Part shown: positions 6,985-14,887 of the stretch, piece by piece
Layout of the letters: each line of letters opens with the position of its first letter
Numbering within the stretch: position 1 is the stretch's first letter
NCBI GenBank assembly: GCA_016873095.1
Contig: VGYC01000001.1
Coordinates: 1 to 64,000, forward strand
Source of the DNA: Planctomycetota bacterium
GTDB lineage: Bacteria > Planctomycetota > Planctomycetia > Gemmatales > Gemmataceae
Length of the DNA stretch: 64,000 bases
Reading direction: 5' to 3'
The notes under the pieces: model-generated
Seen by the model: only the letters and a program-made list of their open reading frames with translations
Database searches by the model: none
What the model was told of the DNA's origin: nothing
Program-made: the position numbers and the translations under genes

Positions 6985-8307
6985 TCAGCTTCCGTCCCGA
7001 TCTCGGGTCTTTGAAGTAGCGACCATGGCGCAGATGGAGTCGAGGAAGCGGGCGGCAGGTGCACCGTCCACTATTCGATGATCAAATGCGAGACTCAGTA
7101 CAACTTGGTCCCGCGGCACGACCGCGTCGCCGACGACGGCCGGAACGCGACTGATCTTGCCGATGCCCAGCACGGCGCATTGCGGCGGCGTGATGATCGG
7201 TGTGAATTCCTCGACCCCGTGCATCCCAAGGTTGGTGATCGTGAAGGTGGCATCCCGCATGTCGTCGCCGCTGAGCTTGCCCGCACTCGCTCGTTCCATC
7301 AGGGCGAGAGCCTGCCTGGCGACTTCGCACAAGCTGAGCCGGTCCGCGTTGCGGATGACCGGGGCGAACAGGCCGTGCTCGGTATCGACCGCGAAGGCGA
7401 TGTCAATGCGTTCGGGAACAAGCAGGCCGTTGTCGCGCCATTGGGCTTGCATGAGCGGTTGGCTACTGAGGGCTACGGCGACGATTTGCAGCAGCATGTC
7501 GGCGTAGGTCGGCACGGGATCGCCGGGCGAAGTTGCGGTCTTGAGCCGGCGACGGCGTCTGACCAGTTCCCCGGCCTCGGCCCGCGCGTGCAGCGTTACC
7601 GGTGCGGCCTGCGTGATGCCGGCGATCATGCGGGCGGCGATGGCCTTGCGGACGGCTGTATGCGGAATGATTCTTCCTGCTGCAACCTGGCTGACGGCGG
7701 CGCGGATGTCGCGTTCGCGAATCCGGGCATTGCGGCCGCTGCCGGGCAAGCCGTTCCAGTCGACGCCCAACTCGCGCGCGACTCGCCGTGCCCTCGGGGA
7801 GATGGCGACACGCTGTCGGCTCATCGGCGACGTGGGGCGGGACGCCATGCCTGCCGGGCTGGACAAGTCGGACGAACGAACCTTCGCGTCATTGATCGGT
7901 CCCGCGCTTGACACCGCGAGCTGCGCGAGATCGACACCAAGCTGCCGGGCCAAAAGCCGCACCGACGGACTGGCGGCCGGTGGTACGCGTGCGGCGGGAC
8001 ACTGATCCTGCCCGGTGGGTTGCAATGCTGGAGGCCGCGCGGCGGCAATCGGCAACGCCTCGCCCTGAGCCAGCAGATGGGCTATCACCTGACCGACCTT
8101 CACCTTGTCGCCCGGCCTGGGTCCGTCGGCCGCGATGCCCAGGATACCGCCGTCCAGAGTCTCGATTTCCTCGGCTGCCTTCTCGCTTTCGAGGACATAG
8201 AGGACGTCCCCCGGCCGGATTGTATCGCCGTCGCGCTTGCGCCACTCGATGAACGTTCCTTCCTCCATGTTCCAGCCGAGGCGCGGAATGGTGATGGGAA
8301 TGCTCAT
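6985..8307 (-). CDS. 2-oxo acid dehydrogenase E2 (dihydrolipoamide acyltransferase)
   Basis: The 440-residue product shows three parts. Residues 3-78 are a lipoyl domain with the modified Lys in VLESEKAAEEIET. Residues about 165-205 are a peripheral-subunit-binding domain (ISPRARRVARELGVDWNGLPGSGR, shortened here to its core ISPRARRVARELGV). Residues about 215-440 are the catalytic acyltransferase, ending LSLAFDHRIVDGAPAARF with the active-site HRxxDG. There is one lipoyl domain only. The enzyme transfers an acyl group from lipoate to CoA in pyruvate- or branched-chain-type complexes. No E1 or E3 gene is nearby. It starts 35 bases after the anti-sigma gene in the same direction. Confidence 0.9.
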   Translation of the reverse strand: MSIPITIPRLGWNMEEGTFIEWRKRDGDTIRPGDVLYVLESEKAAEEIETLDGGILGIAADGPRPGDKVKVGQVIAHLLAQGEALPIAAARPPALQPTGQDQCPAARVPPAASPSVRLLARQLGVDLAQLAVSSAGPINDAKVRSSDLSSPAGMASRPTSPMSRQRVAISPRARRVARELGVDWNGLPGSGRNARIRERDIRAAVSQVAAGRIIPHTAVRKAIAARMIAGITQAAPVTLHARAEAGELVRRRRRLKTATSPGDPVPTYADMLLQIVAVALSSQPLMQAQWRDNGLLVPERIDIAFAVDTEHGLFAPVIRNADRLSLCEVARQALALMERASAGKLSGDDMRDATFTITNLGMHGVEEFTPIITPPQCAVLGIGKISRVPAVVGDAVVPRDQVVLSLAFDHRIVDGAPAARFLDSICAMVATSKTRDRDGS

Positions 8308-8342
8308 GATGCCATGAACGGGTTTATGAAGCGTGACCGAGG

Positions 8343-8576
8343 CTACGATTCGTTCTCCGCTTTCTTCAGCACTTCACGCAAGCGTTGCAACAACTGATCG
8401 GGGACCGGACTCTCCGACAGCCGTCGCGACAAGTGGATGGTAATCTGGTAGGTCTTCACGTACGTGACGCAATGGGAGCAACAATCCAGATGCTCCTGCA
8501 TGTGCCGAGAGAGTTCCTCTTCCAGCTCGCCCTGGATGAAATCGTAAAGCCGCTCAACGAGTTGCTTGCAGGTCAT
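8343..8576 (-). CDS. Zinc-finger anti-sigma factor (zf-HC2, RsrA-like)
   Basis: The 77-residue cytoplasmic protein has the HxxxCxxC zinc motif of ZAS anti-sigma factors (His29, Cys33, Cys36 in HMQEHLDCCSHC) with an N-terminal Cys3 (MTCKQL). Without a membrane segment it resembles RsrA-type redox-responsive anti-sigma factors. Such proteins hold the partner sigma factor until zinc is lost by oxidation. Its ATG overlaps the stop of the sigma gene by 4 bases (ATGA at 8573-8576), strong support for a pair. The direct redox role is inference. Confidence 0.82.
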   Translation of the reverse strand: MTCKQLVERLYDFIQGELEEELSRHMQEHLDCCSHCVTYVKTYQITIHLSRRLSESPVPDQLLQRLREVLKKAENES

Positions 8577-9148
8577 GTTAGGGCCTCCTCGAAGTGGGGG
8601 GCCAGGGCCTCGCGCATGAGCAACCGGGCGCGGTGCAGCCGACTCTTGACAGCCGGCACACTTAATTCTAGCAGCTCGGCGATCTCGTTGTTTGGCAAAG
8701 CCTCAATGTCGGCAAGCACATAGACGTCGCGATAGACCTCGGGCAGGCCGGCGATCGCCTTCTCGATCAGCTGCTGCGTCTCCTGGTCGAGTGCCTGCTG
8801 ATCCGGGGCGACGGACCAGGGCTGAATCGAGTTGGAGTGCTGGCCGGTTTCCAGAAAATGATCTAGCGGATCATGGGCCTCACGTTCCTGCCGCAGAGCC
8901 CGCTTCTTGCGATTCGCCAGCGCCGCATTGACCGTGACGCGATGCAGCCAGGTAGGAAAGCTGGAGTCCCCTCGAAACGTGTCGAGCTTGCGGACGACTT
9001 GCAGGAGCACGTCCTGCGTGACGTCCTCGGCGTCGGCATCATTGCCGAGCATGCGGCGGGCGAGATTGTAAACGCGCGGAGCGTAATCGTGGAAGACCCG
9101 CTCCGGAGTCAGCACCGCGCTATCGCCATGCTGGCCGTTGTCAGCCAT
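8573..9148 (-). CDS. ECF-type RNA polymerase sigma factor
   Basis: The product (191 aa from the ATG at 9148) contains region 2 (VFHDYAPRVYNLARRMLGND, ADAEDVTQDVLLQVVRKLDT, FPTWLHRVTVNAALANRKK) and region 4 (IAGLPEVYRDVYVLADIEAL, then NNEIAELLELSVPAVKSRLH). It recognises promoters of an unknown stress regulon and is presumably held by the zinc anti-sigma factor encoded next. The start was chosen because it overlaps the stop of the preceding DUF4337 gene (TGATG) and excludes non-sigma sequence upstream. The insert with DHFLETGQHSNSIQPW between regions 2 and 4 is ordinary linker. Confidence 0.9.
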   Translation of the reverse strand: MADNGQHGDSAVLTPERVFHDYAPRVYNLARRMLGNDADAEDVTQDVLLQVVRKLDTFRGDSSFPTWLHRVTVNAALANRKKRALRQEREAHDPLDHFLETGQHSNSIQPWSVAPDQQALDQETQQLIEKAIAGLPEVYRDVYVLADIEALPNNEIAELLELSVPAVKSRLHRARLLMREALAPHFEEALT

Positions 9149-9807
9149 CAGTGCGCGTCCCCAAGGAACAGGCCGAGCAATCCCGACAGAGCGACCAGCG
9201 TGCCCAGCAGGCAGCTCACGATGCCTATGTACCAGAAGCTCTTGCGCTTGGTGAGCAAGGCCAGCGAGCACAACACGACTGCGAATTCCACGCCCAGCTC
9301 GCCGTAGTCGAAACGGTCGGCACGCAGGTGCGCGACATGGCTTTCCTGAATTTTCTTGCGGGCGAGATTCTGGTAGTCGACAACGGTTTTCTCGATCTGT
9401 CGGGCCTCCGTTTGCAAACCGGGCATGTTTCCTTCATACTTGTCGACCTGTGCTTTCCAGCGCTTGGCGGCCTGAGAATTCGGCGTCCCCTTCCCATGTG
9501 CCCGTGAGATTTCATCCAGCAGTTCCTGACTGGCCTGGTACATGTGGCTGCGAATGTTCAGGGCCTGGAAGAAGGCCCACTTGTTGGTCACCCTGGTATG
9601 TTCGATGCCCGCCTCGGTCTGCGCCTGAATGGCCTCGCCCTGAAGCAGCAGCGTCTGGTTGTGGGCGCGATGTCCCAGCATGGAGACGCAAGCCAGGATG
9701 GCCGCGACGATGGCGATGGACAGTGTCACGCGCTTGTCAAACGGGTTATGGGCTGCATGCTGGGCATGCTCGGCGTGCTCGATGTGGTGTTCCGGTCCGT
9801 GCGGCAT
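9148..9807 (-). CDS. DUF4337-type membrane protein
   Basis: The 219-residue product starts MPHGPEHHIEHAEHAQHAAH (His/Ala-rich), preceded by GAGGAAGGA on the coding strand. Transmembrane helix 1 (residues about 25-47, TLSIAIVAAILACVSMLGHR) is followed by NQTLLLQGEAIQAQTEAGIE, then a long alpha-helical soluble part, and two closely spaced C-terminal helices (VEFAVVLCSLALLTKRKSFW, IGIVSCLLGTLVALSGLLGL). The pattern fits DUF4337. Its function is unknown. Overlap with the sigma gene places it first in a three-gene unit DUF4337 - sigma - anti-sigma, hinting at a membrane input, which remains inference. Confidence 0.78.
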   Translation of the reverse strand: MPHGPEHHIEHAEHAQHAAHNPFDKRVTLSIAIVAAILACVSMLGHRAHNQTLLLQGEAIQAQTEAGIEHTRVTNKWAFFQALNIRSHMYQASQELLDEISRAHGKGTPNSQAAKRWKAQVDKYEGNMPGLQTEARQIEKTVVDYQNLARKKIQESHVAHLRADRFDYGELGVEFAVVLCSLALLTKRKSFWYIGIVSCLLGTLVALSGLLGLFLGDAH

Positions 9808-10012
9808 GATTCCTTCCTCGCCTGTGCTGGTAGCCCCAATCCTATTGATGCCAGCAAACCCTGGAAACCCCGCACTCTGCCTGCGCGTGGAAATGGACTT
9901 TACAGAGGCGGCAGCGTTCGCTATGAGCCGGTCCTCAATCAATCTGCCCGATTCGTCAACTGATCGCGGCGACAAGCAGTGCGCTTGTGGCCACGGCAAA
10001 CAAGGGGGGGCC

Positions 10013-10591
10013 ATGAACTCGTCCATGCCGGAACTTGGCTTGTTTTGGCTGCCTTGTCTGGTTTTCCTCGCTGAAATGTGTGTCGTCACCCTCGGCACCA
10101 TCCGCATCATCTTCGTGTCGCGCGGCATGAAAGTGCTCGCGCCGATCCTGGGATTCTTCGAGATCACGATCTGGCTGTTCGCCATCAGCCAGATCATGCA
10201 GAACCTGAACAATATCTCGTGCTTTCTTGCCTTCGCCGGCGGTTTTGTGGCGGGCAACTTCCTCGGCATCCTCATCGAGGAGAAGCTGGCGATGGGGACA
10301 GCCCTGGTCCGGCTCATCACCAGCAAGAACATCCATGACCTGGTTGGCACGCTGAGCAGCGCCGGCTACGGCGTGACCTGCATGGACGGACAGGGCGCCA
10401 ACGGCCCGGTACAAGTCGTGTTCACGGTCGTCCGCCGCAAGGAGATTGACAAGATCACGGCGTTCATCAACAAGTTCGATCCAAAGGCGTTCTACTCGAT
10501 CGACGAGGTGCAGGCCGTGAACGAAGGCGTGTTCCCGCTGCTGCGTGAACGCGCTGCCGTGTTTCGGCGCGACGAAGCGCTTGCAGCCTGA
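10013..10591 (+). CDS. DUF2179/DUF5698 (UPF0316) membrane protein
   Basis: The 192-residue protein starts MNSSMPELGLFWLPCLVFLA, with a G-rich tract just upstream. Three hydrophobic helices occupy residues about 8-90 (EMCVVTLGTIRIIFVSRGMK, ILGFFEITIWLFAISQIMQN, FLAFAGGFVAGNFLGILIEE), followed by a cytoplasmic DUF2179 domain (GYGVTCMDGQGANGPVQVVF, TVVRRKEIDKITAFINKFDP, AFYSIDEVQ). This is the usual UPF0316 layout. The C-terminal domain is shared with proteins that bind nucleotides, but the role is unknown. It diverges from the DUF4337 gene and converges on the channel-like gene, ending 14 bases from it. Confidence 0.82.
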   Translation: MNSSMPELGLFWLPCLVFLAEMCVVTLGTIRIIFVSRGMKVLAPILGFFEITIWLFAISQIMQNLNNISCFLAFAGGFVAGNFLGILIEEKLAMGTALVRLITSKNIHDLVGTLSSAGYGVTCMDGQGANGPVQVVFTVVRRKEIDKITAFINKFDPKAFYSIDEVQAVNEGVFPLLRERAAVFRRDEALAA

Positions 10592-10605
10592 CGACGGCGC
10601 ACGGA

Positions 10606-12345
10606 TCACCCGGCCGGCACTTTTTCTTGTTCCAGCAGGCCCTGCAAAGCCACGAGCGACATGACTACCGTCATGCGATCGCCAAGCTGCACGGTGGCGT
10701 TCGGCTCGAGCGGAAGCGTTTTCTCGCCGCGGTGCATTGTCAGCAACTGTAGCCGGAATTCGACCTGTAACTGCGCGAGCGACTTGCCGGCAAACAGCGG
10801 ATCATCCGGATAAACGACCAGATCGACCACGGCAAACAACCGCTCATCCACGGAAAAGACGCTGCGCACGCGCTCGCCGAAAAGGGCGGCCACGAACGCC
10901 GGCCCGGCCAGCTCCGGAATCGACAGTGCCAGCCGAACATCGGCCGCCTCGCGCAGCGTCCGGGCCAGCTGTACGTCGGTGAGGCGGACGACCACGCGCG
11001 TGCCGGGAGCCAGCTCGCGGACCAGAAGCGCAATTTCCAGGTTGATCAGCTCGTTGCTGGTGGCGGCAATGACAGCGCGGGCCGACAGTGCGTGAGATTG
11101 CATGAGTACTTCCTTGATAACGGCGTCGCCGATTATGACGGCGGCGCCCTGCCGCCGCGCGGTGGGGATGAAGCTGTTATCACGAGAGCGCTCGATGACC
11201 ACGACACGCTGGTCCTGGCGCAATAATTCCTGCACGACGCGGAAGCCGACGTTGCCCAGGCCGCAAACGATGATGTGCCCGCGTTCCGGTATCCGCCGTA
11301 CCTCCAGGGCGCCACCCAGATGGGCACGGACCAGGTAATTGGTCAAGATCGCCGTGAACGCCGCGACCAAAGCCATGCCCAGCAGGCGCAGCGCACTGAT
11401 GAACGCCTTCTGCCAGGCGCCGGCCGGCAAGTCGCGGCCGCCCATGTCCGCCCCGGTGGCCATCAGACTGATCGTGCGGTAGAAGGCATCCACAGGCGTG
11501 TCCTTGGCCATGCCCAGATGAAAGACGAGTACGCTGAGCCCGATGACGCCGATCAGCACGCTTGTGCAAATCTTCACCGGCAGGTCGATCTCCTTCAAAG
11601 TCTGCCAGGCAGTGCGACCCATGCGCCGCGAAAAGCCGGCCCAGAGTAGTTCGGGCAGCGACTCCGTCGACATCTGGCCGAGCATGTGCGATACGTTGCG
11701 GGCCTCGCCGCACACGATGAGCCGATCACCGGCAGCCAGCCGAGCCGCACGCGGAATCTCGCTGCCGAAGAATTCCTTGCCGGAGGCAGCGAACAAGGCA
11801 GCTGCCTGCAGCTGGTCCGCCTGCAGCGCCTCGGCAACTGTCTTGCCCAGCAGCGGCGATGACGTGGACACGGCCAGCTCCGAGACTTGCTGCGTCGTGC
11901 CATCGTCGAGCTGGAATGCTCCCAGGGCCTTTCCGGTCCGCGCGATCAAGGCCAGCAGCGGCGCGGCGAGGGCTGACGTGCTCAGGGCGACAACATTGTT
12001 CACGGCACGGCCCAGCCGCGCGATCAAGCCCTCATTGAACATGCGGACGACGATGCGCACCGTCGGATTCAGCCTGCGGACCATCAGCGCCGTGGAGATG
12101 TTGATCAGGTCGTCGCTGGTGAGGATGAGGACGCCCTGGGCTCGTGCCAGACCTGCTTGTTCCCAGATTTCGGGTCGCCGGCAATCGCCCGCGTGCAGGG
12201 CCGCGCCTTGCATGCGGGCATCGCCGGGCGCTGCCCGATTGTCGATCACGGCCACGGGAGCGCCAGCGGAGCACAGGTGCTCCAGTACGCGCTCGCCGAC
12301 CCGGCCGAGGCCGCAAACGATGAAGTGTTGATCCAGTTGCCTCAA
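10606..12345 (-). CDS. RCK - two-helix pore - RCK channel-like protein (TrkA-N domains)
   Basis: The protein has a Rossmann RCK_N domain at each side of a small membrane unit. The first begins DQHFIVCGLGRVGERVLEHL, followed by an RCK_C-like part. Two hydrophobic helices around residues 265-345 (KICTSVLIGVIGLSVLVFHL and LRLLGMALVAAFTAILTNYL) flank AFYRTISLMATGADMGG. The second RCK_N begins GHIIVCGLGNVGFRVVQELL and ends with an RCK_C (VVDLVVYPDDPLFAGKSLAQ). This resembles K+ channels gated by RCK domains, but the filter is not TxGYGD. TTG at 12345 is preferred as start because AGGAGG lies exactly 5 bases upstream; the ATG at 12366 has no ribosome binding site. Confidence 0.75.
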   Translation of the reverse strand: MRQLDQHFIVCGLGRVGERVLEHLCSAGAPVAVIDNRAAPGDARMQGAALHAGDCRRPEIWEQAGLARAQGVLILTSDDLINISTALMVRRLNPTVRIVVRMFNEGLIARLGRAVNNVVALSTSALAAPLLALIARTGKALGAFQLDDGTTQQVSELAVSTSSPLLGKTVAEALQADQLQAAALFAASGKEFFGSEIPRAARLAAGDRLIVCGEARNVSHMLGQMSTESLPELLWAGFSRRMGRTAWQTLKEIDLPVKICTSVLIGVIGLSVLVFHLGMAKDTPVDAFYRTISLMATGADMGGRDLPAGAWQKAFISALRLLGMALVAAFTAILTNYLVRAHLGGALEVRRIPERGHIIVCGLGNVGFRVVQELLRQDQRVVVIERSRDNSFIPTARRQGAAVIIGDAVIKEVLMQSHALSARAVIAATSNELINLEIALLVRELAPGTRVVVRLTDVQLARTLREAADVRLALSIPELAGPAFVAALFGERVRSVFSVDERLFAVVDLVVYPDDPLFAGKSLAQLQVEFRLQLLTMHRGEKTLPLEPNATVQLGDRMTVVMSLVALQGLLEQEKVPAG

Positions 12346-12394
12346 GCAGACCTCCTGGACTTCCATTCTATTATTCGCCGCCGCGGGTCCGGGT

Positions 12395-12422
12395 TTTAAC
12401 TCGGGCGGCGCGCGGCTATCAT
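12395..12422 (+). promoter_or_regulatory. Putative promoter for a leaderless BFD-like gene
   Basis: TTTAAC (12395-12400) and TATCAT (12417-12422) are 16 bases apart. The next gene's ATG is at 12429, about where transcription would start, and there is no Shine-Dalgarno sequence. This suggests a leaderless or very short-leader transcript. Predicted by eye. Confidence 0.3.
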
Positions 12423-12428
12423 GGCAGC

Positions 12429-12752
12429 ATGGACCTCGATGCCAAGATCTGTTATTGCTTTCACATCAGCCGGCGAAAACTGGTAAACTTCGCGCGACAA
12501 AACCGGCCCAAGGTGGCCAGCCAGCTTTCCGAGTGCGGCGGCGCCGGCACCGGCTGCGGCTGGTGCATTCCCTTCCTCAAGCAGATTTACCAGCAAGCGG
12601 TCGATGGCGGCGAAACCGAGCTGGAACGCTTGACTCCGGATGAGTATGAAAAGCGCCGGGCCGCCTATATCCGCGCCGGCAATGGCACGCCGCCGCCCGG
12701 AGCCACGCCGTTGCCGACACAACAACCAGGCCCATCAGGCAAGCGCGATTGA
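12429..12752 (+). CDS. BFD-like [2Fe-2S]-binding protein
   Basis: The 107-residue product has four cysteines in the pattern of bacterioferritin-associated ferredoxin: CYC at residues 8-10 and GTGCGWC at about 43-46, preceded by another Cys in SECGGAG. The spacing CxC...CxxC fits a BFD-like [2Fe-2S] site, found alone or at the end of nitrite reductases and other redox enzymes. The C-terminal 25 residues are Pro/Gly-rich and probably disordered. Likely an electron-transfer or iron-handling protein; no ferritin gene lies nearby. The last codons overlap a dispersed repeat (12731-12774). Confidence 0.75.
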   Translation: MDLDAKICYCFHISRRKLVNFARQNRPKVASQLSECGGAGTGCGWCIPFLKQIYQQAVDGGETELERLTPDEYEKRRAAYIRAGNGTPPPGATPLPTQQPGPSGKRD

Positions 12753-12774
12753 ACCGCGCTCGGCGGTTTCGCGC
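12731..12774 (-). repeat. Dispersed short repeat, copy A
   Basis: The reverse strand carries GCGCGAAACCGCCGAGCG (12757-12774) followed within about 25 bases by CGCTTGCCTGATGGG. The same core and a related CGCTTGTCTGG tail occur at 36391-36430 and 53351-53389. Copy A covers the stop codon of the BFD-like gene. The rest of 12775-13027 holds the leader of the SBP56 gene and nothing else recognised. Confidence 0.7.
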
Positions 12775-13027
12775 ACTTCGCCCGCCGCGACCTCGCTATT
12801 GACGCGCCGCGCGGATGGAATCGGCGACTGCGGCTGGCATAGATCACTACTCGTCCATATCAAAACAGCGGGCCCTTCGTGGATCTTACGATGGGAAATC
12901 GTAACTTCTCATAACCCTGGGTAAACGTGGCGATGGATTGCGTTGCGCCTGCGGGTTTTGCACACGCGCCCAGACATTGAGGCCCCCCTTCACCCAGACC
13001 TATTGAGAAGTTACGGGAGAACAAATC

Positions 13028-14236
13028 ATGAAACGCAGTGCCGTTATCGGTCTGGTGTGTGTCGCCGCCGCTTTGGGATTCGTCACGGTCGGCAACGCCG
13101 AGACGTGCCTGTCGCCGTTCGTCAAGCGGCTGGATCGGCCGGAGAAATTTCTGTACGTCTATTGCGTCGATGCCGACGCCAAGGACAACGATTTCCTGGC
13201 GGTCGTCGATGTCGCCAGGGGATCCGACAGCTATGGGAAGATCACCTACCAGCTCGACCTTGGCACGAAAGGCAACGAGACGCACCATTTCGGCTTCACG
13301 GATGATCGTACGCACATCTGGGGGATGACGCTGTTCGCCAATCGCGTGTTCATCATTGATGTGGCCAGCGACCCTGCGAAACCCAAGGTCGTCAAGATCC
13401 TCGAAGAGCCTGGTGCCGGGGCCGGCTTTGCCAGCCCGCACACGCCATACGCGCTGCCGGGCCGTATGATGCTCAGCTTTTTGAGCGCCAAGGACGGCGG
13501 GCTGCCGGCCGGCCTTGCCGTCTTTCGCAACGACGGCACCATGATCGAAAAGCTTGCGCTCCCGGAAGACACGCCCTATGGCTACGACGTGGCCATCAAG
13601 CCGGACATCAACCGCATGGTCACTTCCAGCTTCACATACTTCAACAACTACAAGAACCCGCTCGCCAAGATGGACTTCAAGAAGTTCGGCAACGACTTGC
13701 TCGTCTGGGACTTCCGAAAACGCACGGTGCTGGCCAAGCTCAAGACCGGCGGAGCACCCCTGGAGTGCCGCTGGTCCTTGACCAAGGGAACCAATCATGG
13801 CTTCACCAACTGCGCACTCGATAACTCGCTCTGGGTCTGGGAAGGCACGGAGGATGGCAAGTACAGCGCCCGCAAGCTGTGTGACACAGGCAAGCTCCCA
13901 GCCGACCTGCGGCAATCCCCCGACGACCGTTACCTGTTCGTGAGCTGCTTCGCCTCCGACGAGATTCAGCAATGGGACGTGAGCGACTTGAAGAACCCGA
14001 AACTGCACAGCACGCTCAAGCCCGGCATTCAGCCCAACATGATGCACGTCACCGGCGACGGCAAGCGCATGTACATCACCAACTCGCTGCTGAGCACGAT
14101 GGATCGCTCGGAAGATTTTTGGGTGAAGCTCGCACGCATCACGCCGGAAGGCATGAAGCTCGACGAAACGTTCCACGTGGACCTGACCCGTTTCAAGACC
14201 GGCCCCGCCCGCGGCCACGACATGCTGTTAAACTAG
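13028..14236 (+). CDS. SBP56 (selenium-binding protein / methanethiol oxidase) family protein, exported
   Basis: The 402-residue product has a signal peptide (MKRSAVIGLVCVAAALGFVT, cleavage likely after NA). The beta-propeller part matches SBP56/SELENBP1 in order: YVYCVDADAKDNDFLAVVDV, an NETHHFGF segment, NRVFIIDVASDPAKPKVVKI, TPYGYDVAIKPDINRMVTSS, NDLLVWDFRKRTVLAKLKTG, QSPDDRYLFVSCFASDEIQQ, MHVTGDGKRMYITNSLLSTM, and the ending GPARGHDMLL. Family members in bacteria are periplasmic copper-dependent methanethiol oxidases. The SCO gene directly downstream, a copper delivery type, fits that. The CSSC motif of human SELENBP1 is absent and the end is shortened, so substrate assignment is cautious. 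The start has GGGAGAAC upstream. Confidence 0.82.
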   Translation: MKRSAVIGLVCVAAALGFVTVGNAETCLSPFVKRLDRPEKFLYVYCVDADAKDNDFLAVVDVARGSDSYGKITYQLDLGTKGNETHHFGFTDDRTHIWGMTLFANRVFIIDVASDPAKPKVVKILEEPGAGAGFASPHTPYALPGRMMLSFLSAKDGGLPAGLAVFRNDGTMIEKLALPEDTPYGYDVAIKPDINRMVTSSFTYFNNYKNPLAKMDFKKFGNDLLVWDFRKRTVLAKLKTGGAPLECRWSLTKGTNHGFTNCALDNSLWVWEGTEDGKYSARKLCDTGKLPADLRQSPDDRYLFVSCFASDEIQQWDVSDLKNPKLHSTLKPGIQPNMMHVTGDGKRMYITNSLLSTMDRSEDFWVKLARITPEGMKLDETFHVDLTRFKTGPARGHDMLLN

Positions 14237-14326
14237 ACGTCTGTAGTCCGCAGCCTGCGCGTCGTAACAGCGCCGCTTCACCTCACGTGGAGCGAAAGGC
14301 CCACACGGCCCACACCAAGGACCGCC

Positions 14327-14887
14327 ATGACAGCGTGCATTCTCCTAGCTGGTTTTGTCTGTGGCTCCGCGGAACAAGCACCACGCTTGCACATCATCCA
14401 GGCCGCTCCGGCGTTCGTCCTCAGCGATCAGTCCGGCAAGAACGTCGCCCTTGCCGACCTCAAGGGCAAGGTCCTGATCGTCGGCTTCATCTTCACGACG
14501 TGCAACGGCAGCTGCCCCGCCACCACCAGCCGCATGGTGCTGCTCCAGGAGGAGTTGAAACGTCGCGGACAGTGGGGCAAGGACGTGCAACTCCTGTCCA
14601 TCACGCTTGACCCGGTCCGCGACACGCCGCAGAAACTACGTAGCTACATGGGCCTGTACGATATCGATGCACGAGGCTGGAGCTTCCTGACCGGCCCGGC
14701 AAAGCAAGTCAAGCGCGTGATCGCCGACTGGGGCATGTGGGTCAAGAAGGCGGCCAACGAGCAGCTTGATCATCCGTCGCGCGTCTTCCTGTTGGACCGG
14801 CGTGGCCGTATTCGCGAGATTTACAACCTGGAGTTTTTTCGTATCCCATGGGTATTGGAGGATATCGGCAGCCTCCTCAAGGAGTGA
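14327..14887 (+). CDS. SCO1/SenC/PrrC family copper-binding thioredoxin-like protein
   Basis: The 186-residue product has an N-terminal signal (MTACILLAGFVCGSAEQAPR). The thioredoxin fold has FVLSDQSGKNVALADLKGKV, then IVGFIFTTCNGSCPATTSRM with the copper-binding CxxxCP, LSITLDPVRDTPQKLRSYMG and the conserved His in LDHPSRVFLLD. SCO proteins deliver copper to oxidase centres, classically cytochrome oxidase CuA. Here, directly after the SBP56 gene, it may metallate that enzyme, as in known mtoX-SCO gene pairs. The stop abuts the start of the next gene. Confidence 0.88.
   Translation: MTACILLAGFVCGSAEQAPRLHIIQAAPAFVLSDQSGKNVALADLKGKVLIVGFIFTTCNGSCPATTSRMVLLQEELKRRGQWGKDVQLLSITLDPVRDTPQKLRSYMGLYDIDARGWSFLTGPAKQVKRVIADWGMWVKKAANEQLDHPSRVFLLDRRGRIREIYNLEFFRIPWVLEDIGSLLKE

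Noticed and set aside
12860-14218. A 452-codon minus-strand open frame
   Set aside because: Antisense shadow of the SBP56 gene, whose signal peptide, start site and family motifs are clear on the plus strand.
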